64,000 nt of DNA, taken from Bin34 sp963664185 (lineage in GTDB: Bacteria > Chloroflexota > Anaerolineae > Caldilineales > Caldilineaceae). Of the stretch, positions 16,463 to 25,929 are shown in pieces. The DNA lies in contig CAXXOQ010000126.1 of NCBI GenBank assembly GCA_963664185.2, positions 1 to 64,000 of the forward strand, written 5' to 3'. The notes under the pieces were generated by a model. It saw only the letters and a program-made list of their open reading frames with translations. It was not told where the DNA came from and did no database searches. The position numbers and the translations under genes are program-made. Within the stretch, counting starts at the first letter, position 1, and every line of letters begins with the position of its first letter.

Positions 16463-17035
16463 GTTCAGATATCTCCTGTGCCTGGACCGACTATGGCAAC
16501 TTTGGGTGAAGCCGCAACGCAGCGTCCTGTATATCCCACCCGTTTTGTTGCCCTGGGTTCCCTGCCATCATCGGGACGTCTCCCCGGAGTCAAGCGGGAC
16601 ATGGCTCCATGCCCCCTGACACTGGCGGACAAGCTCACGGCGCGGACATCCGGTGTCGGAACTGCGGGGACATCACAGTTCTCCTGCAGACCCTGACAAT
16701 CCGTTGTTGGCATTCCCTGGCGGAGGGTCTGATGCAGGACAGGGGAGCCCATACAGGATCGCACAGTTCCACTTTGATCCGCAACTCCCTTGTTGCGATC
16801 ATCCCAAACGCCAGAGCCCGTCACCGTCTTCTGACTCGCTTTGCCATGCCAGGGGCATCGCCTTCCGGTCAGGGATGGACACCTGAAACCGGATTCAGCA
16901 ACGGCTCCCTTTCAGGATCGCCCCGGACGAGGATCTCGGGCAAAGTCCCCTGCAAGAGACCTTTCTGTTGCCAACGGCCACGCAGGGAGCTGGCACATCC
17001 GCGGGAGCACCACGTGGGGGAGGAGGCACCGTGCG
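16463..17035. other. Intergenic region upstream of the DegT gene
   Basis: Apart from the possible short coding remnant listed at 17036-17194, I see no conserved ORF. The region should hold the promoter of the leftward DegT/dehydratase unit. Confidence 0.4.
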
Positions 17036-17194
17036 TCCGGGCAATTGCAGGAGGCGGGCGCTCACGTTGTGGCACAGATCCTCTATCCTTTCCTGCCATC
17101 CACAGGGATCCTCCAGGGCTGCCTTGGCTCCTTCATAGCGGTTCACGGTATCATAGAATGATGTGGCGTATGCTTCGAACCCGGAAGCACGCAT
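17036..17194 (-). pseudogene. Possible short coding remnant of unknown family
   Basis: A reading frame from the ATG at 17192-17194 gives about 50 residues of protein-like composition (MRASGFEAYATSFYDTVNRY, then a helical stretch with GWQERIEDLCHN) before turning into low-complexity Pro/Arg sequence. No ribosome site is clear and no family is recognised. It may be the remains of a gene displaced by the aldolase gene, or chance. Confidence 0.25.
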
Positions 17195-17244
17195 TGGCAA
17201 CTTTGCCGCGACGTCCCAGTTCTCATCCCCAAGGAAGATCCCAC

Positions 17245-18175
17245 ATGCTTTCCCCCGGCGCTTGCAACCCAACTTGAGACGGTAATCTCCATTCCGGTCA
17301 CCCCCTTCCAGCCTGAAGATGTCTGGCAGGTGGAATGGGATCTGTACAGACAGAACATTGCCCGTCAAGTCGCAGGGGGCATTACGGTTCTGACCCCCAA
17401 CGGCAATACCAGTGAGTTTTTCTCGCTGACGGAGGCAGAAGTGGCGCAGGCCTGCCGCGAGGCTCTGGATGTTGCCGGTCCGGATGCGCTGATTATGCCT
17501 GGCGTCGGACATGACGTACAGACAGCTTCGCGCATGGCGCAGCAGGCCGTCGCCCACGGAGCGCAGGCTGTGATGATCCACCAGCCCGTGCATCCCTTCC
17601 TGGGCAACGATGGCTGGATCGAATACCACTGTGAAATTGCCCGGTACATCCCTGACACGGGGTTTACCTGCTATCTGCGAGACCCCAAGATTACCGCCCA
17701 GGACCTTGTGGACTTGGCCGAAGCCTGCCCCAACCTGATCGGCATCAAGTATGCCGTACCCAATGTTGTGGCCTTTGCGGAGATAGCCCGACAGCTGGCA
17801 CCGTATCCCCTGGCCCTGATCTGCGGCGTAGCGGAAACCTGGGCCCCCTTCTTCTGGAACGCCGGGGCCACCGGTTTCACTTCCGGGTTGGTCAATGTCA
17901 CGACCGAACCTTCCCTGGCCTTGCTGGAAGCACTCAACCGCGGCGACATGGCGGAGGCCATGGGACATCTGGCATCGCATACGGCCTTTTGAGGGCATTG
18001 CGCGCCCGCAATCAGAATGCCCCTGAATGTGAGTGTGGTGAAGGAAGCCATGGAACAGGCAGGACTGGCCTCCCGTACCGTGCGCCCACCACTGGGCCCA
18101 GTGCCTGAGGCGGATCGTGAATTCCTTGCCCAGGCGCTCCAGCACTTTAGCCTCCCTGCCTTGCCTGTTCTCTGA
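17245..18175 (+). CDS. Dihydrodipicolinate synthase (DapA)-family aldolase, four frameshifts
   Basis: The reconstructed product is about 308 residues, normal for the family. It opens TVISIPVTPFQPEDVWQVEW and has the class I aldolase barrel, with GVGHDVQTASRMAQQAV and the Schiff-base lysine region LIGIKYAV near residue 165. Four single-base insertions interrupt it: a C run at 17252-17256, one near 17960-17975, GAGGGC near 17990, and GCCCC near 18020. Removing one base at each gives a continuous protein ending FSLPALPVL. The ATG has AAGGAAG eight bases upstream. Family members cleave 2-keto-3-deoxy sugar acids to pyruvate, which would follow the neighbouring dehydratases. The protein between shifts is well conserved, which favours sequencing error over decay. 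Confidence 0.78.
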
Positions 18176-18201
18176 ATCTTTTTTCCAGCGTCGGGACAGC
18201 C

Positions 18202-19384
18202 ATGAAAATTCAACGCATTTCCCTTCACCCTATCGCCACGCCCCGCCATACCGGGATTGCCAACCAGCACGTCATCGTGAAACTGGAAACGGATGATGAC
18301 AGGGTGGGCTGGGGGGAGATGAGTGATCTCTCCCATGTACCCATGTACCAGTTTGACATGACCGAACTGGAGCGCATGCTGAATGAACTGTGCCAGGGCC
18401 AGGATCCCCGGAACCTGGCAGCCATCAATGACACGCTGATCAAGTTCTTCCCGGACGAGGGTCACATGTACAGCCGTTCCGGGCTGGTGCGACAGGGCAT
18501 CGATCTGGCCCTCCACGATTGGGTCGGCCGGTATTACGGCGTTCCGGCGTACGAACTGCTGGGCGGCGCCTTGCGGGACCGCATGCGGGTCTGCTACCCG
18601 CCATCTTCCGCATGCGTTCGGTGGCGGAAGTGGAACCCAACCTGGACCGTGTGGAAACCATGCTGGCCCGGGGATTCGATCTGATTCGGCTCTACGTCGG
18701 CGCCAATCACGAAGCCGATGTCCAGTTTCTGCAAGGCTTCACCCCCCGCTTTGAAGGACGGGTTACGATCAAGTCGTGGGACTTCTCCAACCTGCTGGAT
18801 TGGCGGCGGGCCAGCATGGCCCTGGACGATCTTGCGCCAATGGGGCGACTGCATGCTCATCGAGAGCCCTGCCCCCCGCTACGATCTGGAAGGTTTGGCC
18901 CAGTTTCGCCAGCGCTCCCATCGGCCTGTGTCCCGAGCATGTACTCAACCTGCACCATGCCTGGCAGTTGCTCACCCACAATGCGGTGGACATCCTCAAT
19001 GTTTCCCCCTATGTCCTGGGCGGCCTGCGCGCCTGTGAAAGGGTCATCGCGGTGGCCGAAAGTGCGCGCGCCAGTGTCCTGATTGGCACCACCCAGGAAC
19101 TCAATCTGGGCACGGCGGCGGTAGCCCATCTGGCCGCTGCGGCGCGGGTACTGGACTACCCGGGGGACAGTACGGGTCCTATTCTGTACGAGAAGGATGT
19201 CGTGGCCCAGGGTGTCACATACGAACAGAGCCACCTGTTGACGCCCAGCGGCCCCGGGCTGGGAATTGAGGTGGATGAACAGCAACTCGCGGCGCTGTCG
19301 TCCCCGTCCGCATGGACCTTTGGGACCGATCTGGCGGGTGTGCTGGACCGCACCGCCAAGGACCGCCCATCTGCCACCCACTGA
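18202..19384 (+). CDS. Enolase-superfamily (mandelate racemase/muconate lactonizing) protein, frameshifted (copy 2)
   Basis: Three or more frames must be joined to give about 393 residues. The N-terminal capping domain (MKIQRISLHPIATPRHTG, HDWVGRYYGVPAYELLGGA) is in one frame. A middle piece (SVAEVEPNLDRVETMLARGF) is in a second, CMLIESPAPRYDLEG in a third, and the C-terminal barrel (ILNVSPYVLGGLRACERVIA, PSGPGLGIEVDEQQ) in a fourth stretch. Shifts lie near 18600, 18840 and 18925. It follows the aldolase gene by 26 bases, so the two form one unit. The active-site set is less like GalD and closer to the muconate-lactonizing group, so the reaction is uncertain. It could be a recent pseudogene or an error-rich stretch. 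Confidence 0.72.
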
Positions 19385-19396
19385 GTTATGTCAATT

Positions 19397-20539
19397 TTAT
19401 TGGTAGGCCAGGGAATTGTCTTCCCGCCAGGGGAAGGACCGATGCCAGGGGGCAAACGGCCGGGATGACAAGGCGTCGGCATTGAGTTCAATGCCCAGCC
19501 CAGGTACTTCGGGGATCACCAGATAGCCATCCTCCAGCTTGACGGGTTCCTGCAGAAGGTCCCGGCGAATGCCGGCATCGTCCGGATGGTATTCCAGCAC
19601 AACGAAATTCTGCGTACTGGCGGCAAAGTGCACATTCACCGCATTGGCCACAGGACCACAGGGATTGTGGGGGACCACACTTACGTAGTGGGCTTCCGCC
19701 ATGGCCGCGATTTTCTTCATCTCCCAGAGTCCGCCCGCAACACAGATATCCGGCTGGATGAAGTCCACGGCATGCTGCCGTAACAGGGGCAGGAACTGGT
19801 GGCGGGTATAGAGCATTTCGCCTGTGGCCAGCGGCACATCCACCTTCTGCCGCAACATGCCCAGCGCTTCCACATTTTCCGGACGCAGCGGTTCTTCTAC
19901 AAACATGGGGCGAAACTGGGCCACGGCCGCACACAGCTGGGCCGCATGGCCGATTTCAAGGATGCGGGCATGGGGATCCAGGCCGATCTCGATGTCAGGC
20001 CCCACCGCATCCCGGACAGCACCTACCCGGGCCTCCGTTTCCCGCAGTACCTGGCCCCAGGGCTTCCGATGCCAGTCCCCCGGCATGGGCGCCATCTTGA
20101 GTACGGCATAGCCGTATGTCTCTGTCAGGTACGCGGCATGGTCAGCCAGTTCGGCCGGGGATTCACCGCTCACCGACTGGTATACCTTGATCCTGTCCCG
20201 GCACTTCCCGCCAACCAGCCGGTACACGGGAACACCCAGCGCCTTGCCCGTGATGTCCCAGAGGGCGTGTTCGATGCCGCTGATAGCGGCATTCAGGACC
20301 ATGCCGCCCGGGAAGCGGGAACCGGCATACATCAGATGCCACAATTTCTCAATGTCCCGGGGATCCTTTCCCCGCAGCCATTCGCCAAAATCCTCTATCA
20401 CCTTGACGGTGGCCAGATCCGGGCCGCAGGAATAGGCTTCCCCCGTACCATGAATGCCTTCATCCGTGTCCACCCGGACAAAGGGAATGTTGCGGTGGCC
20501 CATATTGACCACATGGGCCGTGATGTTGGTGATCTGCAT
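19397..20539 (-). CDS. Enolase-superfamily dehydratase, GalD/ManD type (copy 3)
   Basis: About 380 residues from the ATG at 20537-20539 (MQITNITAHVVNMGHRN); an in-frame ATG at 20578 would add 13 residues with no family counterpart. Motifs are complete: LDPHARI (metal Asp and DxH base), MFVEEPLRPENVEA, LATGEM and VVPHNPCGPVANAV. These are the marks of aldonic acid dehydratases of the D-mannonate/D-galactonate branch. It faces the frameshifted copy 2 tail to tail, 12 bases apart, and is divergent from the AAA/PD-(D/E)XK gene. The curious CATTACCATG is repeated at both candidate starts. Confidence 0.88.
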   Translation of the reverse strand: MQITNITAHVVNMGHRNIPFVRVDTDEGIHGTGEAYSCGPDLATVKVIEDFGEWLRGKDPRDIEKLWHLMYAGSRFPGGMVLNAAISGIEHALWDITGKALGVPVYRLVGGKCRDRIKVYQSVSGESPAELADHAAYLTETYGYAVLKMAPMPGDWHRKPWGQVLRETEARVGAVRDAVGPDIEIGLDPHARILEIGHAAQLCAAVAQFRPMFVEEPLRPENVEALGMLRQKVDVPLATGEMLYTRHQFLPLLRQHAVDFIQPDICVAGGLWEMKKIAAMAEAHYVSVVPHNPCGPVANAVNVHFAASTQNFVVLEYHPDDAGIRRDLLQEPVKLEDGYLVIPEVPGLGIELNADALSSRPFAPWHRSFPWREDNSLAYQ

Positions 20540-20866
20540 GGTAATGGGTAGTCCTTGCTCTGCTTCTGGATCTGCCATATGGCATGGTAATGTGTTTCCG
20601 GAACAGATGCACTATAGGGGGAAAGCCACCGGAGTCCAAGTCGACATCCCTGCGCACGAAGCGGATGATGGGTTCGCCGCCTGTTTTCCTCCCCCCTTCG
20701 GTAGGGCAATACACGGGATTTCGAAACGGATCCGGCCAGGCCAGCACGCAATGCCCGGTGCCGTTATAGGCAACCGTTGGGACATCCCGATGGCCCGTAG
20801 CCAATTCACCGGCAAGTTGGATAAAATCAGCAGACTGGTCGCTTCCGCTCCAGGTTTGATCCTCCC
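20540..20866. other. Divergent intergenic region
   Basis: It lies between the leftward dehydratase and the rightward AAA/PD-(D/E)XK gene and should hold both promoters. No conserved ORF is seen. Confidence 0.45.
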
Positions 20867-22654
20867 ATGTCATCCCAACCCTCATTGATCCGCCTGCCAA
20901 TTGGACGCAGTGAATATACCGCTCTGCGTGCGCAGGGCGAACTCTACATTGACAAGACCATGTATCTGGCGCAGATGGCCAGAGAGGCACCCTATCTGTT
21001 TCTGGCCCGCCCCCGCCGTTTCGGCAAAACCCTGTTCGTGTCCATGGCGGAACAAGCTTTCCGCGGGGCCAGATCCCTCTTTGGCAGCTGTTACCTGGAT
21101 GACGATGCAGCATGGGACTGGCAAGCGTATCCGGTTTTGCGTCTGGACATGTCCCGGGTCCACGGGGATACCCCTTTGGCCCTCGTGAAACGATTGCACC
21201 ACCGGGTACGGGAGACAGGAAGGCCTCTGCTGGAGACTCCATCTGCCCCCGAAAGCCCTCCCCAACCTGAGGACTTGGCACCGGATCAGCATTTGTTTGA
21301 CTTGGTAAGGCAACTCCATGAGATCCACGGCAAGGGAGTTGTGGTTCTGATCGATGAATATGACACGCCCATAACCCATATATTGGGTCGTACCCATCAA
21401 TTGCACCAGCCGGACCGTGTGATCGACAAGCAAGGCATTATGGAGGTTTTGTGCCAGTTCTATGGTGTGCTGAAGGAAGCCGAATCGTACCTCCATTTTA
21501 CTTTCATCACCGGCGTCTCCCGCTTTGCCCAAGCCGGGGTATTTTCCGCCCTCAACAATTCGACCGACATCTCCCACGACAGTCGCTTCGGGGCTATCAC
21601 GGGCATTACAGAGGCTGAACTGGAACAATATCTGTCTCCCTTTGTGCAAAGAGGAGCGATGCATCTGGGCCTATCAGCGTCGGATCTGCGGTCGCGGTTG
21701 CGCGACTTCTACAACGGCTATCAGTTTGGTGGACACCAGGAAGCGGTTTACAATCCGTTCTCCCTCATGGGATGTCTGGCCCGACTGCGCGATCCCAAGT
21801 CTGCCGCAGACATTGACAGATGGGGTTTGCCCTCCCTGTGGACAGAATCGGGTGCACCGAAATTTTTCTCCCAGTTGTTGCAAACCGGACGCTACAGCTT
21901 GTCCCGGTGGTCGGAGAATCCTGTTAAGGCCCTGACGGCTGTCTATGATCCGGAAACCCCAAGCCTGGAGGCTCTGTTGTGTCAGACAGGATATCTGACG
22001 CTTAAGGAGACCCATACAGGTGACCTCGTTTTGGCCGCCCCCAATCTGGAAGTGGGCCCGTCCTTTATCACATCCATGCTCCAAGGGTATCTGAAGGAAC
22101 CGGATGGATTTGTGCGCCAGATTGGAGAACGCCGCACGCGACTGCAAGAAGCTTTGGCAGAGCAGAATTGGCACGGATTCTTCGGGGAGATTGACGCAGT
22201 CTTCCATGAAAGTATTCCGTACGATCTGTTGCGGGTAGAGAACAACTACCATGTCGTGTTCCATCTCATCTGTGCTCTTTTGCAGATAGGCCGTGTAACT
22301 TCCGAAGTGCAGACGTTCAGAGGTCGTGCCGACATGATTCTTGACTGGCCTACCGGTGCCTACGGACTCACGCCGGATCGGGCACTTCTGTTTGAGCTTA
22401 AGGTGAATGAATCTCCACTGGCAGCTTTGGATCAGATAAGTGAACAGGAATATTGGGCCAAGCTGACGCGGCACGCATTGCCTGTGTATGGGATGGGAGT
22501 CAGTTTCCGACCGCATCCACCGGCAGGTGAATTGATTTGTGCATGGACGCAACCCTATCTGTTTCACGACCCGAATGTGACGGCGACGCGCCGCGAGGTC
22601 AGGGATGCCTACCTGCTGTGGCGCCAGGCGCCAGATCCGGAGCGGACAGCGTGA
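20867..22654 (+). CDS. AAA-ATPase-like / PD-(D/E)XK nuclease domain protein (copy A)
   Basis: The 595-residue protein has two parts. The first is an AAA_ATPase_like domain (Walker A in RPRRFGKTLFVS near residue 50, Walker B in VVVLIDEYDTPI near 160, then FITGVSRFAQAGVFSALNN). The second is a C-terminal PD-(D/E)XK nuclease-like domain (GRADMILDW, LLFELKVN near 505-515). The family is widespread, expanded in many genomes and of unproven function; DNA processing or defence is suspected from the nuclease fold. No signal peptide. It is monocistronic here and related to the tandem pair at 30.8-34.5 kb, but clearly diverged from them. Confidence 0.85.
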   Translation: MSSQPSLIRLPIGRSEYTALRAQGELYIDKTMYLAQMAREAPYLFLARPRRFGKTLFVSMAEQAFRGARSLFGSCYLDDDAAWDWQAYPVLRLDMSRVHGDTPLALVKRLHHRVRETGRPLLETPSAPESPPQPEDLAPDQHLFDLVRQLHEIHGKGVVVLIDEYDTPITHILGRTHQLHQPDRVIDKQGIMEVLCQFYGVLKEAESYLHFTFITGVSRFAQAGVFSALNNSTDISHDSRFGAITGITEAELEQYLSPFVQRGAMHLGLSASDLRSRLRDFYNGYQFGGHQEAVYNPFSLMGCLARLRDPKSAADIDRWGLPSLWTESGAPKFFSQLLQTGRYSLSRWSENPVKALTAVYDPETPSLEALLCQTGYLTLKETHTGDLVLAAPNLEVGPSFITSMLQGYLKEPDGFVRQIGERRTRLQEALAEQNWHGFFGEIDAVFHESIPYDLLRVENNYHVVFHLICALLQIGRVTSEVQTFRGRADMILDWPTGAYGLTPDRALLFELKVNESPLAALDQISEQEYWAKLTRHALPVYGMGVSFRPHPPAGELICAWTQPYLFHDPNVTATRREVRDAYLLWRQAPDPERTA

Positions 22655-22854
22655 AGTGGCCCAAGGATGCGGATGCAAGTAGCCATCGGTACCATCAGGG
22701 ATGGGGAATGCGGCAGGACGCGTACCCAACGGGACAACGGGCTCTCATACCTCTGTTCCTGCCTGTCCCGATCCGGCTTTTGTCCACAGGTGAGATAATC
22801 CGATATGCCCGTTGAGGGCGTAGCCCACAGGTCCATGTTTTCAGGATTAAGACC

Positions 22855-24336
22855 ATGACATCTCGATTGCCCAATTTGCTCTACATCCATACAGACCAGC
22901 ACGCCCAGCGGGTTCTGGATTGCTATGGTGACCGTCATCTCAAGGATACCTACCTGTCAGGACTGGCCCGCAGGGGAATCGTCTTTGACAATGTGTATTG
23001 CGATTCTCCCATCTGTGTGCCTTCGCGCATGTCCATGTTGACAGCGCGCCGCCCCCACGAAAACCGGGTCTGGACCAACGAGCAGCAACTTGCCTCCGGT
23101 ATTCCCACGCTCGCCCATTCCCTGGGGGCCGCAGGATATCTGCCCGTCCTGATTGGTCGCATGCATGCCATGGGACCGGATCAGCTGCATGGCTATACCC
23201 AGCGTTATGTTGGGGATCACTGCCCCAACCAACTGGGAGGTCCTGCCATTGACAGGGGTCCTCTGGAAGGTACGGCCGGACCCCACCGGATCAGCCTGCA
23301 GCTATCCGGCTCAGGCCAGAACGCCTATCAGGTGCATGATGAGGATGTCATCCGGGAAGCCGTGTCCTTTCTGCGTGGGGCCTGCCAGGAACTGCAGACG
23401 GGAAGACGGCAGCAGCCCTTCAATCTTTCGATTGGCCTGATGTTGCCCCATCCGCCCTACGTGGCCCGCCGCGAGGACTTCGATCGGTTTGCGGACAGCA
23501 TGGACATGCCGCGCAAGAGCACCGCATTCAACGAGGAACTGCACCCCTTCATGCAGTGGTGGCGGACCCATACCGGCATTGAGATCGTGCCCTCGGTCGA
23601 AATCCTGCGGGCACGGGCGGCCTACTGGGGCATGGTGTATCGCATCGACCAGTGGATGGGTCAGCTGTTCCGCATTCTGGATGAATTTGAACAAACCGAG
23701 AATACGCTGATCATCTACACTTCGGATCATGGCGACATGCTGGGGGAACACGGACTGTGGTGGAAGCACACCTTCTATGAAGAGTCAGTGAAGGTGCCCC
23801 TGATCATGTCCTGGCCCGGACGCCTGCCCCAGGGCGTCCGCTGTCCCCGTGTCATGAGCGGGGTAGACGTTACCGCGACCATGCTGGACCTCATGGGCGC
23901 TCCGGCCCTTCCCAATTCCTCCGGCCGCTCGCTTGTCCATGCCCTTCTCAATCCGAAGCAGAATACCTGGGATGATGTCGCATTTTCCGAATACTGTTCC
24001 CACATGTTCGCGCCGGAAGGGGGCTGCTATCAGCGCATGATTCGGCGCGGCCCCTGGAAACTCATCTACTACCACGGCCAGCCCTGCCAGCTCTTCCACC
24101 TCGACCAGGACCCGGAGGAACTGCAGGACCGGGCCCAGGACCCGGCGTGTGCCGGCATTGTGGACGAATTGACCACGGAAGTGCTGGCGGGATGGGATCC
24201 CGATGCGATTGCCCGGACCATGGACGAATTGAATGCGGACAACAGCATTCTGCAGAAGTGGGCCCGCAACACGAAGGTCCAGGATACCCTGCGCTGGCAG
24301 CTGGAACCCTCCATGAATTATCTGGACGATGCATAG
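22855..24336 (+). CDS. Type I sulfatase
   Basis: The 493-residue sulfatase hydrolyses sulfate esters. The formylglycine motif is C54 in CVPSRMSMLTAR (CxPSR), which a maturation enzyme converts. The metal-binding NLLYIHTDQHAQ near residue 7 and the SDHGDMLGEHGLW segment near 295 with KVPLIMSWPG are also present. No signal peptide is visible, so it probably acts in the cytoplasm on imported substrates, as in many choline- or glycan-type sulfatases. The ATG at 22855 has only a weak AGGATTAAG ribosome site. It could supply sulfate to the sulfur operon and desulfated sugars to the neighbouring dehydratases; that link is inference. Confidence 0.92.
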   Translation: MTSRLPNLLYIHTDQHAQRVLDCYGDRHLKDTYLSGLARRGIVFDNVYCDSPICVPSRMSMLTARRPHENRVWTNEQQLASGIPTLAHSLGAAGYLPVLIGRMHAMGPDQLHGYTQRYVGDHCPNQLGGPAIDRGPLEGTAGPHRISLQLSGSGQNAYQVHDEDVIREAVSFLRGACQELQTGRRQQPFNLSIGLMLPHPPYVARREDFDRFADSMDMPRKSTAFNEELHPFMQWWRTHTGIEIVPSVEILRARAAYWGMVYRIDQWMGQLFRILDEFEQTENTLIIYTSDHGDMLGEHGLWWKHTFYEESVKVPLIMSWPGRLPQGVRCPRVMSGVDVTATMLDLMGAPALPNSSGRSLVHALLNPKQNTWDDVAFSEYCSHMFAPEGGCYQRMIRRGPWKLIYYHGQPCQLFHLDQDPEELQDRAQDPACAGIVDELTTEVLAGWDPDAIARTMDELNADNSILQKWARNTKVQDTLRWQLEPSMNYLDDA

Positions 24337-24610
24337 CGGTTGCCACGGGAGCAGAATGTGACGCCCTATCCCTGGTTGCCTGCGGCAGCATGGCTGGTTA
24401 TGGCGGGGATGATTTCCTTGGCCGGGTCTGCAGCAGGCCCCTCTTGCCTGCAGGAATGTCGGTTCCTGTCCGTGTCCCCCTGGCGTTGTGCGACTGCGGC
24501 ATCAAAGTTGCATTGAGACAGTTCGCAGAACGCCCTGCCGTCCCTGCCTGATGCTTTTCTGCGGCATGCCTGAATCCGCCAACCATCGCTACTGGACCGG
24601 ACGGGATTAA

Positions 24611-24796
24611 TGCTACAGACGTAATTATCGGGAACACCACCACCTCCTCGACCTCGGTCCGGTCGCGTCGCGCGGCGCGCCTGATCACCGCCGTGACAGC
24701 GGGGGAGGCGGAAAGGAGACGGACAGGGCCGCGGACCGTGGGACACCAGCGGGTAGCGGTCCCGGTAGCATATCGCAGATAGTTACGTCTGTAGTG
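24611..24796. mobile_element. MITE-like element with 19-bp terminal inverted repeats
   Basis: A 186-bp GC-rich segment is bounded by TGCTACAGACGTAATTATC (24611-24629) and the inverse of CACTACAGACGTAACTATC (24778-24796), matching at 16 of 19 positions. It is flanked by TTAA on the left and TTGA on the right, near the YTAR target of IS701-type insertions. The right end matches 18 of 19 bases of the IS701-like end at 61820. It lies between the sulfatase and the methyltransferase genes and carries no gene. Confidence 0.62.
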
Positions 24797-24917
24797 TTGA
24801 CGGTAGATTTTCCTTGCGGTGGCACAGGGCCAAGTCAAACCGACAGTTGGGGGGAAAGGAGTCAAGGCAGCGCCGGCGTCCGGGACGGCTGTGATGCGGG
24901 CCGCCTTGCTTTGCCCT

Positions 24918-25620
24918 TCAGCCAATGCCAGCAATGTCGCACCCCAGGAATTGCCGCCCGACCATTTGGGCAGCCTGGAGCACGGAAAAACTGCCAGCAG
25001 CCGGGTCCAATACAATGTCGCCAGGATCTGTGACAGCTTCAATCAAAGCGGCCTGGAGCTTTACGGGCTTGGGGTGTGCATGGGATCTTTTTACGGTTTC
25101 GGTCCAGACATCAGGAATATCATGTCTTTGCCAAACTCCCTTCGCCCGTTTGGGGGGTTTCTGCGCAATGGCAAGATATTCACCGTACCGGCGTGTACGA
25201 TAGCCCATGCCCATGCGGTCCTTGTTCCAGGTTACCAAATCCACGAATTTCCATTTTGGCCTGCGTAATCCAGGGCCCGATGCCCGTACACAAATGGAAC
25301 TTGTCCACCCACAGGAACAGATGGCCGGATGGCCGCAACACCCTGGCGATTCCCGATATAAACTCGGTAATCGTTTGCTCGCTCATCTGGGGCAGACCCG
25401 ATCGGCGCTGGCCGCGATTGACCCCCTCGTTACCATATTGCATTTTGTCCAGGACACCCCGGTACTGCGGATCAAAGATGCACAGGGGCACGGACTCTGC
25501 CGGCATCTCGGCCAGCAGCTGCAAACCGTTGTACTGATTTGGCTGGTTCAGAGGCAGTGGCCATTCCCTGTTTGCCAACGGTATGGAAACAGGTTCCCGG
25601 ACCGAAGCATATACCGCCAT
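24918..25620 (-). CDS. Orphan site-specific DNA methyltransferase, frameshifted
   Basis: Two overlapping frames join to about 233 residues. The first (from ATG 25620) has LCIFDPQYRGVLDKMQYGNE, where DPQY stands in for the DPPY catalytic motif, and VLRPSGHLFLWVDKFHL. After a +1 shift near 25240 the second gives VTWNKDRMGMGYRTRRYGEY, HPKPVKLQAALIEAV and the SAM-binding motif GDIVLDPAAGSFSVL. The order (catalytic motif before SAM motif) is that of beta-class N6-adenine or N4-cytosine methyltransferases. No restriction endonuclease is next to it. It lies beside a MITE and may be horizontally acquired. Confidence 0.72.
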
Positions 25621-25929
25621 ACAAGAAAAGTTCCCTGCACCACTTCCGGAATGATGCGCTGACTGGAATGAAGCCTGCCAACCATCATGGCACGGACAGC
25701 CTTGTCCACCAAGTTTTCCACCCCCTCTGTACGGCTTGGGCGGAGGACAGTACAGGGCAAGGAGGAAGTCCTTCTCACGCTATTGCGGTCCATTCTGCCG
25801 AGCCACCGTGCCCGAGGCAGACGGGCCTAACGTTAAGCGCGACTCAGGTCCTGTACTCCTCGCGCTCCTTGTCACGGAACCGCGGCATTCACGGGGACGG
25901 ATGCGGTATGGGATTTCCGTGGGCCAGGA
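25621..25929. other. Intergenic region
   Basis: About 310 bases between the methyltransferase start and the end of the next dehydratase gene, both on the minus strand. No conserved ORF or clear signal is seen. Confidence 0.4.

Noticed and set aside
15200..16696. Plus-strand ORF of 498 codons
   Set aside because: Antisense of the DegT aminotransferase; His/Arg-rich with no recognisable domain.
16895..18145. Minus-strand ORF of 416 codons
   Set aside because: Mostly antisense to the DapA-like gene; only its last 50 or so residues look protein-like and are listed separately as a weak remnant.
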